Assembly (NCBI RefSeq): GCF_028622875.1
Contig: NZ_CP117709.1
Span: 3,599,001 to 3,663,000 of the forward strand
Origin: Streptomyces sp. MMBL 11-1
Lineage (GTDB): Bacteria > Actinomycetota > Actinomycetes > Streptomycetales > Streptomycetaceae
Reading direction: 5' to 3'
DNA: 64,000 nucleotides
The position numbers and the translations under genes were made by a program. Under the pieces are notes generated by a model that saw only the letters and a program-made list of their open reading frames with translations, searched no databases and was not told the DNA's origin. This document shows positions 8,533 to 16,976 of this stretch, in pieces; the first letter of the stretch is position 1, and every line of letters starts with the position of its first letter.

Positions 8533-10344
8533 ATGATGACCAGATCCCCGCAGGGCCGCACCAACCGCCTGACCCGCCCCTCGATCGCCGTCGCCGCGGC
8601 CGTCGCCGTGACCGCGGGCGTCGTCGCCGCCGCGCCCGACGCCAAGACGGCGGAGCCGACGCCGAAGCTCAGCCTGATCGCCGCCACCACCTCGGTGACG
8701 CTCGACTCGTGGAAGGAGGATCCCGGCGTCTACCTGGATCTCGGGACGTACCTCACCTCCGAGAACGGCGCCTTCGAGCTCAAGGTGACGCGGAAGTCCT
8801 ACAAGGCCCCGGTCGTCGTCTCGCAGGTGTTCCGGAACGGGAAGAAGACCACGGCCAAGGCGCTTCCCGCCGGGCTCGTGAAGGACTTCTCCGGGCTGCC
8901 GGACTTCGCGCAGATCACGCTCACCGACGCGGCGGGCAAAACGGTGCTCAGCCAGACCGAGGCGTTCTGCCCCAACAACGCCTCCGGGCGCGTCCGGCCG
9001 GACGCTCCCGCCAACTCGAAGTATCCGCAGAGCTGTCCGGTGAACCCCTTCACCCTCGGCTCGGTCTGGGGCGTGGAGAACGGCTGGGCGTCCAACACCT
9101 ACGCCGGTTACTACTCCAAGCCGGTCCAGCTGGCCGCCGGCACGTACACCGCGAAGATCAACGTGACCAAGAAGTACCGCGACCTCTTCGGCATCGCCGA
9201 CGAGACCCGCACCGTCAAGGTGACGGTGCGGGAGCGCAGTTGGGAGGAGCCGCCCCCGGTTCCCGCCGGCAGCCGCAGCGCCGCCTCCGCGCACGCGGGC
9301 CACGGAGGACACGAGGGGCACGAAAGCGCAGGACACGGAGGGCACGAAGGGCACGGGAAGGCCGCCGCGCCCTCCGCCGCGGCCGGGCACGGCGCGCACG
9401 GCGCCCCGGCCCGTGCTGAGGCCCCCGCCACCCGGACGACCGGCGCCGCCCCCACGTTCAACGTCGGCCACGGGCCCTACCCGCCCGCTCCGCCCGCCCT
9501 GCCCTGGGCGCTGAAGAAGGAGTCGCTCCAGCGGCAGTCCTTCTCGGCGGCCAGGGTCGGCGACCGTTCCGGGCAGACCGACGGGTCGCGGCAGGCGCCG
9601 GGGGCCAAGCCCAACGCGAAGCGGCCCACCGGCAAGGCGACCGTGCCCGACGTGCCCAAGCCGGACCTGCGCTCGCTGCCCGCGTACGGCATCACCGTCA
9701 GCGACGGGTACCAGGAAGTGCCCGGCAAGGACTACCTCGCCTTCAGCGCCAACGTGTGGAACGCGGGCCCGGCCAAGCTGGTCGTGGACGGCTTCCGCTC
9801 CCCGGGCAAGGAGCTGATGGACGCGTACCAGTACTTCTACGACGCCGACGGCAAGCAGGTCGGCTACACCCCGACCGGCACCATGGAGTGGGACCCGCGC
9901 CCCGGCCACGAGCACTGGCACTTCACGGACTTCGCCAGCTACCGGCTGCTGAAGGCCGACAAGAAGGAGTCGGTGCGCAGCGGCAAGGAGGCGTTCTGCC
10001 TGGCCAACACCGACGCCGTCGACTACACGGTGAAGAACGCCAACTGGCACCCGGACAACACCGACCTGTCCACCGCGTGCGGCCAGGAGAACTCGATCTC
10101 CGTCCGCGAGGTGCTCGACGTCGGCTCCGGTGACACCTACACCCAGGACCTGCCCGGCCAGTCCTTCGACATCACGGACCTGCCGAACGGCACGTACTAC
10201 ATCCAGGTCCTCGCCAACCCGGAGAACCGGCTCAAGGAGACCAACCACAACAACAACAGCGCGCTGCGCAAGGTCGTCCTCGGGGGGAAGAAGGGCGCCC
10301 GCACCGTGAAGGTCCCCGCCCACCACCTGGTGGACGCCAACTAG
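8533..10344 (+). CDS. secreted lysyl-oxidase-like copper enzyme with His/Gly-rich insert
   Basis: 603 residues from ATG 8533 (ATG 8536 is equally possible; ACGAGGA immediately precedes). A signal peptide is visible: a basic start, then SIAVAAAVAVTAGVVAAA. The C-terminal third matches the lysyl oxidase family: ITVSDGYQEVPGKDYLAFSA, the copper-binding HEHWH (His459/461/463), and the family-typical tail DITDLPNGTYYIQVLANP with Asn-rich ETNHNNNSA. Lys485 in SGKEAFCL and Tyr536 in SGDTYTQDL sit where the lysyl-tyrosylquinone-forming pair lies in animal LOX, so an active amine oxidase is plausible. The middle (about residues 255-300) is a His/Gly/Glu-rich low-complexity segment likely to bind metal. 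Bacterial homologues oxidise lysine side chains or amines outside the cell. The gene is monocistronic and ends before a strong hairpin. Confidence 0.85.
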   Translation: MMTRSPQGRTNRLTRPSIAVAAAVAVTAGVVAAAPDAKTAEPTPKLSLIAATTSVTLDSWKEDPGVYLDLGTYLTSENGAFELKVTRKSYKAPVVVSQVFRNGKKTTAKALPAGLVKDFSGLPDFAQITLTDAAGKTVLSQTEAFCPNNASGRVRPDAPANSKYPQSCPVNPFTLGSVWGVENGWASNTYAGYYSKPVQLAAGTYTAKINVTKKYRDLFGIADETRTVKVTVRERSWEEPPPVPAGSRSAASAHAGHGGHEGHESAGHGGHEGHGKAAAPSAAAGHGAHGAPARAEAPATRTTGAAPTFNVGHGPYPPAPPALPWALKKESLQRQSFSAARVGDRSGQTDGSRQAPGAKPNAKRPTGKATVPDVPKPDLRSLPAYGITVSDGYQEVPGKDYLAFSANVWNAGPAKLVVDGFRSPGKELMDAYQYFYDADGKQVGYTPTGTMEWDPRPGHEHWHFTDFASYRLLKADKKESVRSGKEAFCLANTDAVDYTVKNANWHPDNTDLSTACGQENSISVREVLDVGSGDTYTQDLPGQSFDITDLPNGTYYIQVLANPENRLKETNHNNNSALRKVVLGGKKGARTVKVPAHHLVDAN

Positions 10345-10765
10345 TTCTCAGCGGTGGCGTGTTGACGCGCTCCGCTCCGTACGTTCCGCCGGCCCCGGGA
10401 GGTGTTCCCCGGGGCCGGCGGCATGCCTGGGCCCAAACCCGAGTTCTCGCCAACTCGCCCGTGCAGCCGTAACCCCGGCCCCGCCCCACCGCGGCTCCGC
10501 AGCCGCGCCCCCCGCTCCGCGACGACTCCGCCGGTCAAGGGCATGGCCAGGCGCACCCACCGTGCCCGGGGCACCACGGAGGGCTTCCCTCCGCGCCACG
10601 GATGCGGGGAGGGCGCTCTCGGCGGACACCACCGCCGACCAGGCAACGCATGGGTTACTCATGCGTAGCGCAGGTGTGGCGCAATTCACTCCCCTCAGGG
10701 GGTAGTTCTGGAAACATCTACGCCAACGAGATCGGGCCATACAAACCGCCGCGGGGGGAGTGGCC
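10345..10765. promoter_or_regulatory. intergenic region upstream of the Crp/Fnr gene
   Basis: 421 bp. The first part holds the terminator hairpin. The last 130 bp drop in GC around TGGGTTACTCATGCGTAGC and TCTGGAAACATCTACG, the likely promoter area for the signalling operon. GGGGGGAG directly precedes the start codon of the next gene. No clean Crp-type palindrome was found. Confidence 0.4.
10386..10421 (+). terminator. hairpin terminator after the lysyl-oxidase-like gene
   Basis: A perfect 14-bp GC stem (10386-10399 with 10408-10421) with the 8-nt loop AGGTGTTC starts 41 bp after the stop codon. There is no T-tract, as is usual in Streptomyces. Confidence 0.7.
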
Positions 10766-11488
10766 ATGGGGCTGCTCGGCGATGAGCTGGCGTTCGGGCG
10801 GGCTCTGACCGCCCCGGAGTACGAGAGCGTCATGGCCCTGGGGCACCGCAAGGAGTACCCGGCCGACACCCCGCTGCTGACCGAGGGCGAGAGGACCGGC
10901 CATGTGGTGATCGTGCTGCGCGGCTGGGTGACCGTCTCCCACAGCACCGACCGCGGCGCCACCCGGCTCATACTGGGGTTACGGGGGCCCGGCGAACTGC
11001 TGGGCGAAATGGCCGCGTTGGACAACCATCCGCGCAGTGCCACCGTACGGGCCCTCGGGACCGTCGAGGCGACCGTCATCGGCGGCGACGCGTTCCGCCG
11101 GTTCCTCGCGACCCACCCCCGGGTCAGCGGCCTGGTGATCCGGCAGCTGACCTTCCGGCTGCGCAGCGCCGACCAGGAGCGCTCCGCCCTCGCCTCCCTG
11201 ACCGTCCTCCAGCGCCTGGCGAGCCGGCTCACCGAACTCTCCCGGACCGCCCCCACCGGCCCCTACGCGCCGTCCGCACCCGCACCCGGGGCCGGGACCG
11301 GTCCCACCGGCGCCGTCGTCCATCTCGCCCAGGACGAACTGGCCGCCACCGTCGGGGCGACCCGGGAGGCGGTCGCCAAGGCACTGCGGCTGCTGCGCAC
11401 CCAGCAGATCGTGCGCACCGGGACGCGCATGGTGGAGATCCTCGACCCCGCGCTGCTCGCTCTCCTCGCGGAGGGACACCGGGATTAA
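10766..11488 (+). CDS. Crp/Fnr-family transcription regulator with cyclic-nucleotide pocket
   Basis: 240 residues from ATG 10766, which has GGGGGGAG five bases ahead; the GTG at 10760 overlaps that site and is rejected. The N-terminal cNMP-binding beta-barrel keeps the phosphate-binding cassette GELLGEMAALDNHPRSATV, with the Gly-Glu and Arg-Ser-Ala positions used to grip cyclic nucleotides. The C terminus is the Crp-type winged helix: HLAQDELAATVGATREAVAK, then the turn and wing. It stands 96 bp ahead of a nucleotide-cyclase-like gene on the same strand, a neighbour that would make its ligand. This suggests, but does not prove, that it senses that cyclase's product and controls this operon. 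Confidence 0.9.
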   Translation: MGLLGDELAFGRALTAPEYESVMALGHRKEYPADTPLLTEGERTGHVVIVLRGWVTVSHSTDRGATRLILGLRGPGELLGEMAALDNHPRSATVRALGTVEATVIGGDAFRRFLATHPRVSGLVIRQLTFRLRSADQERSALASLTVLQRLASRLTELSRTAPTGPYAPSAPAPGAGTGPTGAVVHLAQDELAATVGATREAVAKALRLLRTQQIVRTGTRMVEILDPALLALLAEGHRD

Positions 11489-11584
11489 GGAAGAGCCCCG
11501 CCGTGTGTAAACGGCTACAGACGGCCTTCGTCCCGGGCCGGAAGCTGTACGGGACGGCGAGATCGGAGAGAACGGGGGCACGGG

Positions 11585-12457
11585 GTGGAGTACGACGCGT
11601 TGGATGCCGGTGAGGCACGCTACGAGCTGGTCATCAGCGTGGACGCCAGACGTTCGGGGCAGTACAGCGACGCGGACAAGCCGCGGATGCGGGAGCGGAT
11701 CTACCGGGTTCTGGAGACCGCGTTCGCCCAGGCCGGGGTGGGCCGGGGCGCCGTCCACACGGAGGACCGCGGGGACGGCGTGCTGGTGTCGGTCCCGGGC
11801 CGGATCGCGGTGACGCGGCTGCTCGGTCTGTGGATGGTGGAGGTCCACGAGAACCTGCGTGAGGAGAACCGCTCCCTCCTCGTGCCGCTCGGGCTGCGGG
11901 TGGCCATGCACGTCGGTCCCGTACGCCACGACAGCCGGGGCATCAGCGGGCGTGCGGTCGACCTGACCTGCCGGCTCGCCGACTCCTCCGTCGCCCGGCA
12001 GCTGCTGGACCGCGAACGGGCCGATCTGGTGCTCGTCGCCTCCGACTCGCTCTACGTCGACGTGGTCTCCGCCGGGGGCAAGTTCATCGAGCCCGAGCGT
12101 TTCTCCCCGGCACGGCTGGCCCTGAAGGAGGGGGAGGTCTCCGCCTGGTTCCACCTGCCGGGACGGCCCGCGCCGGACATCGGACCGGCCGGCCCGGAGG
12201 AGCCGGCCGCCCCGGACGAGCCGAGCGGCCCGGTCGGCGGGCCGGACACCGCTCCGTCCGCCGCCGCTCCGTCCGCCGCCGCCGCTCCGGAACGCGCACG
12301 CGACGAGGACGACGAAGAGGGCGACGGGGGCGACGGTGACAGGGGGGCGCCTGCCCGCTACACCGCCCAGGGCGATCTGTCCGTCCACCAGCACAACGTC
12401 TACCAGCAGCCCGTGCACATCGGCCGCGTCACCGGCGACAGCCCCCGGAAGGACTGA
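11585..12457 (+). CDS. class III nucleotide-cyclase-like protein
   Basis: 290 residues, GTG start. Residues 10-185 look like a class III adenylyl/guanylyl cyclase fold. The first metal Asp is in VISVDARRSG (Asp20) and the second in EDRGDGVLVSVPG (Asp64), at the usual spacing. RVAMHVGPVRHDSRGISG follows, where such enzymes carry the GEV/GxxxR strand region. Both metal ligands are present, so catalysis is possible; the base-selecting residues cannot be read with confidence. The C-terminal hundred residues are Ala/Pro/Asp-rich and disordered, ending in the strand-like GDLSVHQHNVYQQPVHIG. The gene sits between a Crp/Fnr regulator and the HEAT-like gene, with a PycTM-like membrane gene three genes later. 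The product might be cAMP, cGMP or a pyrimidine cyclic nucleotide. Confidence 0.72.
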   Translation: MEYDALDAGEARYELVISVDARRSGQYSDADKPRMRERIYRVLETAFAQAGVGRGAVHTEDRGDGVLVSVPGRIAVTRLLGLWMVEVHENLREENRSLLVPLGLRVAMHVGPVRHDSRGISGRAVDLTCRLADSSVARQLLDRERADLVLVASDSLYVDVVSAGGKFIEPERFSPARLALKEGEVSAWFHLPGRPAPDIGPAGPEEPAAPDEPSGPVGGPDTAPSAAAPSAAAAPERARDEDDEEGDGGDGDRGAPARYTAQGDLSVHQHNVYQQPVHIGRVTGDSPRKD

Positions 12458-12459
12458 GC

Positions 12460-15228
12460 ATGGCCAACGAAGCAGTGGCCGAGCGCCCCGCCGAGCCCGC
12501 CGCCCCGAAGGCGAAGGACGACCGCTCCCCCGAGGCCCCGCCGCGCGGCGGGGAGCGGGAGGACCCCAAGGCCAAGGCCAAGGACGCCCCGGACGGCCCG
12601 GACGCGCCCGGCTCCGCCGACGACGCCGCCTCGTCCGGCTCCGCCGACGACGAGGCCGCCGAGCGGGAGAAGGAGCGCGAACGCGCCGCGGACCGTTTCA
12701 AGGACCGGACCCGCGACCCGCTCGCCGAGGAGCAGGGGGAGGAGGAGCCGACCGACGCCGCCGCCGCCACGCGCGCCCGGCGGTCCGGGCAGAAGCTCCT
12801 CGCCAGCGGCCGGGACCTCATCGGCTTCGACCGCTCCGACGTCGGCCAGCTCCACATCGGCGACATCAACATCGGCCTCGACGCCCGGCGTTCCGGCCTC
12901 ACGATGCGCGACGGCCCGGTCCCCGAGGAGGAGCTGCTGCGCATCCGCCGGACCCACATCGAGCCGGAGGGGTACGTACGGCTGCGCCGGGCGCTGGTGG
13001 CCCGCCGGCTGCTGGTGCTGGGCGGGGCCCCCGGCACCGGCCGCGTCAGCACGGCGCTGGCGCTGCTGGAGGAGGTCACCCGCGACGACGGCGAGGGCGG
13101 GCAGAACAGCGAGCGGGTGCGCCGCGCCGACCCCGAGCGAGGGGTACGGGGGCTGGCCGCGCAGGTGGGCGGCGGGGAGGGCGGCCACCCGCGCGGCACC
13201 GGGTATCTGCTGGAGCCCGCCCTGGACCGGCCGGGCACCCTGCCGCCCGACGGGATGGACCTGGACCAGCTGGCCTCGGCGCTGGCCGAGCAGGGCTCGT
13301 ACGCGGTGGTCGTGGTGAGCGTCGGCTCGGCGGCCAACCCGCTGCTGGCCGGGCGGTACGGGGCGATCTGCCCGCCCGCCCCCACCCATGAACTGGTCGC
13401 CGTCCGGCTGCGCCAGCGGCTGGAGGAGGAACACGGCGACCCGGTCCGGGGTGGGGGCGGGGGCAGCGCCCGGGACGGGGACCGGGACCGGGGTCGGAAC
13501 GGCCGCCAAGGCCGCGCCCGGGACTGGGACGGGGACCGGGACCGGGACCGGGACCGGGACCGGGACCGGGACCGCAGCCAGGACGGAGGCCGGGACGGGG
13601 ACGGGGACCGGGACAGCAACCAAGGCCCCGCCCGGGACGGGGACCGGGCTCCGGACCGCGACCGCAGCCAGGGCGGGGCCCACGACCGGGGCCGGGCCGG
13701 GGCCGGGTCGCTCGACCGGCTGCTGGAGCGCGCGGCGGAGCTCCGCGAGGACCCCGAGGTCATCGAGGCGGTGGGCCTCGACGACCTGCGGCCCGCCGAA
13801 GCCGAGCTGTTCGCCTCACTGCTGGCCGGGCATCTCCTGGGCTCCGTCGGCCGTGCGGAGCTGCTGTCCGGCTGCCGCGGTCTCGCGGCCGTCCAGGCGT
13901 ACGAGTGGTTCGCCGGTGTGGACCGGGCCCTGGCCGTCCCGCCGCCCGGCGACGGGCGGGCGCCCGTGCGCTCCGGGACCGCCGCCCTGTTCCACCCGGT
14001 GGCGTTCCGGATCGCGCTCGCGGTCCTCGGCGGCGCCTCGCACAGCGCGGTGTCCGCCGCCGCCCACCTGCTGACCTGGGAACTGTCCGTACAGAGCGAT
14101 CCGGACAGCACCCCCGCCCGCCCCCTGTTCTGCGACGACCCGGAGTCCGACCTGGCGCTCTCGCGCGCCCGGCCGGACAGCGGGGCCGTCGACGTGGCGG
14201 GCGCCGAGGTGACGGGGCGGCTGATCTTCTACCGGGGGACCGCGCTGCCCGCCGCCGTGCTCGCCGAGCTCTGGGACCGGCACTTCCCCGTCCGTGCCCC
14301 GGTCGTCCGCTGGCTGCGGCTGCTCGCCGACGACCCCCGGCCCCAGGTGTCGATGCGCGCCGCGGTGGCCGCCGGGGAGCTGTCCGTACGGGACTTCGAG
14401 CACGGGTACGCGGAGCTGATCCGGCCGCTCGCCGAAGCACCCACGCCCCGCCGCAGGGTCTTCGCCGCCACCGCGCTGGACCAGGCCGCAGGCCACGCCT
14501 CGCACCGCCGGGCGGTGCGCAAGGTCGTCGACAACTGGTCGCGGCACGGCACCCCGGCCCTGCGCTGGACGGCGGCCATGGCGCTGGGCTACGGCCGGTG
14601 CGCCGACTCGATGGACGACACCCTCGACGCACTGGCCGGGATCGGGATCCGCGACGACGGGGAGCAGCTGGCCGTGGCCTCGTGGAACGTGGTCCGGCTG
14701 CTGACGCTCCCGGAGAGCACCACCGTGCTGCGGCGTCTTGCCGACTGGACCGGGCACCGCCGCGAGGAGTACCAGGACCTCGCGCTGGTGAGCATCGTCC
14801 GGCTGGCGCTGACCGATGTGGACGAGGTCCTCGACGACGAGCCGGGCACCCCGCTGGGCGACCGGGGGGACTGGCCGCTGCTGCTCGCGCTGGCCGCGAC
14901 CCGGCCCGAACTGACCGGGAAGCTGGCCGACCTGTTCTGGACGGCGCTCAACACCGCACGCTCCCGGGACGTGGCGCTCGACGCCCTGGAGACCCTGTTG
15001 CGCTCCGCCTCGCGCAAGGACGGCCGTGCGTGGACGCGGGAGGGGCTGGCCGCGCTGCTGCCCGCCCTGATCGCCGAGGAGCAGGACCGGCGGCGGCTGG
15101 ACTGGCTGCTGCGCCGAATGATGAGGGATCAGGACAAGCCGCTCGCCGAGGAACGGGCGCTCGCCCTGTGGCGGCTCGCTGGGCCCGCGCCGCAACGGCG
15201 GTCGGAGGAGGAGGGAAGTCATGGCTGA
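12460..15228 (+). CDS. disordered/HEAT-like protein with degenerate P-loop and Asp-Arg repeat
   Basis: 922 residues; GGAAGGA precedes the ATG, which follows the cyclase stop by 2 bp. Parts: a charged disordered N terminus (1-120); a strand motif SDVGQLHIGDINIGLDARRS that resembles the tail of the neighbouring cyclase protein; a P-loop-like LGGAPGTGRVSTALALLEEV (about 186-205) in which the usual Lys is Arg; a hexanucleotide-encoded Asp-Arg/Gly-Asp repeat (about residues 339-410); and a long alpha-helical C terminus (about 550-900) with HEAT/ARM-like units such as RRVFAATALDQAAGHASHR and ALRWTAAMALGYGRCADS. I read it as a STAND-like scaffold whose NTPase site may be dead. Its place between a cyclase and an SPFH-like protein suggests an adaptor. 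Confidence 0.7.
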   Translation: MANEAVAERPAEPAAPKAKDDRSPEAPPRGGEREDPKAKAKDAPDGPDAPGSADDAASSGSADDEAAEREKERERAADRFKDRTRDPLAEEQGEEEPTDAAAATRARRSGQKLLASGRDLIGFDRSDVGQLHIGDINIGLDARRSGLTMRDGPVPEEELLRIRRTHIEPEGYVRLRRALVARRLLVLGGAPGTGRVSTALALLEEVTRDDGEGGQNSERVRRADPERGVRGLAAQVGGGEGGHPRGTGYLLEPALDRPGTLPPDGMDLDQLASALAEQGSYAVVVVSVGSAANPLLAGRYGAICPPAPTHELVAVRLRQRLEEEHGDPVRGGGGGSARDGDRDRGRNGRQGRARDWDGDRDRDRDRDRDRDRSQDGGRDGDGDRDSNQGPARDGDRAPDRDRSQGGAHDRGRAGAGSLDRLLERAAELREDPEVIEAVGLDDLRPAEAELFASLLAGHLLGSVGRAELLSGCRGLAAVQAYEWFAGVDRALAVPPPGDGRAPVRSGTAALFHPVAFRIALAVLGGASHSAVSAAAHLLTWELSVQSDPDSTPARPLFCDDPESDLALSRARPDSGAVDVAGAEVTGRLIFYRGTALPAAVLAELWDRHFPVRAPVVRWLRLLADDPRPQVSMRAAVAAGELSVRDFEHGYAELIRPLAEAPTPRRRVFAATALDQAAGHASHRRAVRKVVDNWSRHGTPALRWTAAMALGYGRCADSMDDTLDALAGIGIRDDGEQLAVASWNVVRLLTLPESTTVLRRLADWTGHRREEYQDLALVSIVRLALTDVDEVLDDEPGTPLGDRGDWPLLLALAATRPELTGKLADLFWTALNTARSRDVALDALETLLRSASRKDGRAWTREGLAALLPALIAEEQDRRRLDWLLRRMMRDQDKPLAEERALALWRLAGPAPQRRSEEEGSHG

Positions 15229-16303
15229 GAAGAACGGCGGGGCGGAGAAAAGGGCGGCGGAGAAAGGGGCGGGCCCCTCGCGGCCCGCGGGCCCGTTCCT
15301 GCGGGAGTACACGCCGACGGGCCCGTTCCGGCAGGGCGGCGCGCGCACCACGTCGGTGCTGTTCTACCGGCGGGGCTACAGCGTGGCCGGCGTGTCCGGC
15401 ATCGACCACTACGGCAAGCCGCCGCTGGCCTGGCGGCCGCACACCATCTGCGAGATCGCCACCGGCACCTTCGTCACCACCCTGCGGATGGAGCTGCCCG
15501 CGTCCGGCGGCACGACGTTCTTCAAGGCGGAGGTGGACATCCAGTGGACCGTCGAGGACCCGCACCTGGTGGCGGTGCAGGTGGTCACCGACATCGCCCG
15601 GAGCCTCACCGCGCCGATCCTGGAGCGGCTGCGGGAGATCTCCGCCCAGTACCCGGTGCACCAGGCGGAGCAGGCCAACGCCGAGATCACCCGGACGTGC
15701 GTCTCCGGCCGGTGGGACGACCTCGGCACCGGCCTCGGCCTGCGGGTGCGGCTGTTCGTACGGCTGCGGGTGGACGACCGGACGATCGGCCACACGGAGA
15801 AGGTCCGTACCCAGCGGAGCGAAGCCGAGCTGGCGCGGATGCGGCAGGAGAACTATCTGAGGATGCTGCGGGGCGGTGAGCTGGAGCAGCTCAGCCACAT
15901 GCTGGCCGCTGACCCCAAGGAGGCCAACAACTTCCTGGAGAAGATCCGCCAGGAGGGCCGGCAGGACGAGAAGGACCGCGTCGACCGGCTCTTCTCCATG
16001 ATCGCCGAAGGCCGGATCCACTCCGACGAGATCGAGACCCAGGTGCTCGACGACCTCAGCAGGCAGCACCTCGGCATCCAGGGCGCCATCGGCACCCGGC
16101 CCGCCCGCCGCGCCCCCCGGGAGCTGGCGCCCGCCCGAGAGGAGCCGTTCACCCCCGACTGGGTGGCGGACCAGCCTCCCGTGCGGCAGCCCCGACCGCC
16201 TGTCCAGGACGCCGAACCCGGACCGCCCGCGCCGCGCGACCGCGACCGCGACCGGGTCCGTGACCGCGACGACGGCTGGGGCTGGGCGGAGGGCGACGGA
16301 TGA
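15221..16303 (+). CDS. SPFH/band-7-like cytoplasmic protein
   Basis: 360 residues. The start overlaps the previous stop by 8 bp and has GGAGGAGGGAAG just before it. Residues 45-200 show the alternating strands of an SPFH (stomatin/prohibitin/flotillin) domain: ICEIATGTFVTTLRMELP, FFKAEVDIQWTVEDPHLVAV, then a helix and GLRVRLFVRLRVDD. A long charged helix (about 195-280) is likely coiled coil. The C terminus is Pro/Arg/Asp-rich, with repeated Asp-Arg like the preceding protein. There is no TM segment, so membrane contact would have to come from partners such as the three-TM protein that begins at the ATGA overlap. SPFH proteins form ring-like membrane-associated assemblies; that role is inferred here. 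Confidence 0.65.
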   Translation: MAEKNGGAEKRAAEKGAGPSRPAGPFLREYTPTGPFRQGGARTTSVLFYRRGYSVAGVSGIDHYGKPPLAWRPHTICEIATGTFVTTLRMELPASGGTTFFKAEVDIQWTVEDPHLVAVQVVTDIARSLTAPILERLREISAQYPVHQAEQANAEITRTCVSGRWDDLGTGLGLRVRLFVRLRVDDRTIGHTEKVRTQRSEAELARMRQENYLRMLRGGELEQLSHMLAADPKEANNFLEKIRQEGRQDEKDRVDRLFSMIAEGRIHSDEIETQVLDDLSRQHLGIQGAIGTRPARRAPRELAPAREEPFTPDWVADQPPVRQPRPPVQDAEPGPPAPRDRDRDRVRDRDDGWGWAEGDG

Positions 16304-16851
16304 GCGCCGACGGGACCACACGGACTTCCCCCGCCCCGGCCGGGCCGGTGCCGGACGGGGGTCAGCACGGGCCGGACAGGGCGGGGGAACGCATCGCGGA
16401 ACGGCTCCTGGTCACCGTCCGGGAGGACCTCGGCAGGGCCGACTCCAAGGCCGCCGTACTGCTCTCGGGGGCGCTCGCCCTGCCCGCCTTCCTCATCGGG
16501 CGGCACGGCTCGCCCGACTGGCGGGGCCCCGGCGACCTGGCGCTGGTCGTCGCGGGCGTGCTGTGGGTGGTCGCGGTGGCCGCCCTGGTCCGCGCGCTCC
16601 TGCCGCGTACGGGCACGGTCCGCGACCAGGAAGGGGTGACCTACTTCGGGGACCTGCTGGCCCCGTTCGACTACGACGTGCTGACCGCCCGGATCAACGA
16701 GGCCGGCCGCGACCCGGTCGGCTGGCTGCTCGTCCAGGCCGTGGACGTCAGCGCCATCCTGTCCGCCAAGTACCGGGCGATCCGCTGGGCGGTCGCCACA
16801 CTCGCCCCGGCGGCCGCGCTGGCTCTCGCCTGGAGCCTGGCCGCGCGCTGA
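16300..16851 (+). CDS. three-TM PycTM/DUF5706-like membrane protein (possible cyclic-nucleotide effector)
   Basis: 183 residues, ATGA-coupled to the SPFH-like gene. After a disordered N terminus comes an amphipathic helix and the signature LGRADSKAAVLLSGALALPA leading into TM1, then TM2 (DLALVVAGVLWVVAVAALV), a central helical domain with TYFGDLLAPFDYD, and TM3 (AVATLAPAAALALAWSLAA). The ADSKA-in-front-of-TM layout and length match the Pycsar TM effector family (PycTM, DUF5706), in which cyclic UMP/CMP triggers membrane disruption. The operon also contains a nucleotide cyclase, as in Pycsar, though three genes away rather than adjacent. An alternative is a membrane scaffold without killing activity. 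Confidence 0.65.
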   Translation: MSADGTTRTSPAPAGPVPDGGQHGPDRAGERIAERLLVTVREDLGRADSKAAVLLSGALALPAFLIGRHGSPDWRGPGDLALVVAGVLWVVAVAALVRALLPRTGTVRDQEGVTYFGDLLAPFDYDVLTARINEAGRDPVGWLLVQAVDVSAILSAKYRAIRWAVATLAPAAALALAWSLAAR

Positions 16852-16863
16852 CCGCCCCGCACG

Positions 16864-16888
16864 GAGGTGCCGCGTCCAGGGGCACCTC
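16864..16888 (+). terminator. short hairpin between the PycTM-like and vWA genes
   Basis: Perfect 8-bp arms GAGGTGCC (16864-16871) and GGCACCTC (16881-16888) with a 9-nt loop, 13 bp after the stop. It could be a partial terminator or processing signal inside the operon. Confidence 0.45.
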
Positions 16889-16976
16889 ACCGACGGGAGC
16901 ACGCACGAGCAATCGCACCGCAGCGGTGCTTCACGACACCACGCAGACACGGCAACGACAGTAAAAGGGGACGGTC

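Noticed and set aside
13475..13690. CRISPR-like repeat array
   Set aside because: Short 6-bp Asp-Arg coding repeats without spacers, inside a gene.
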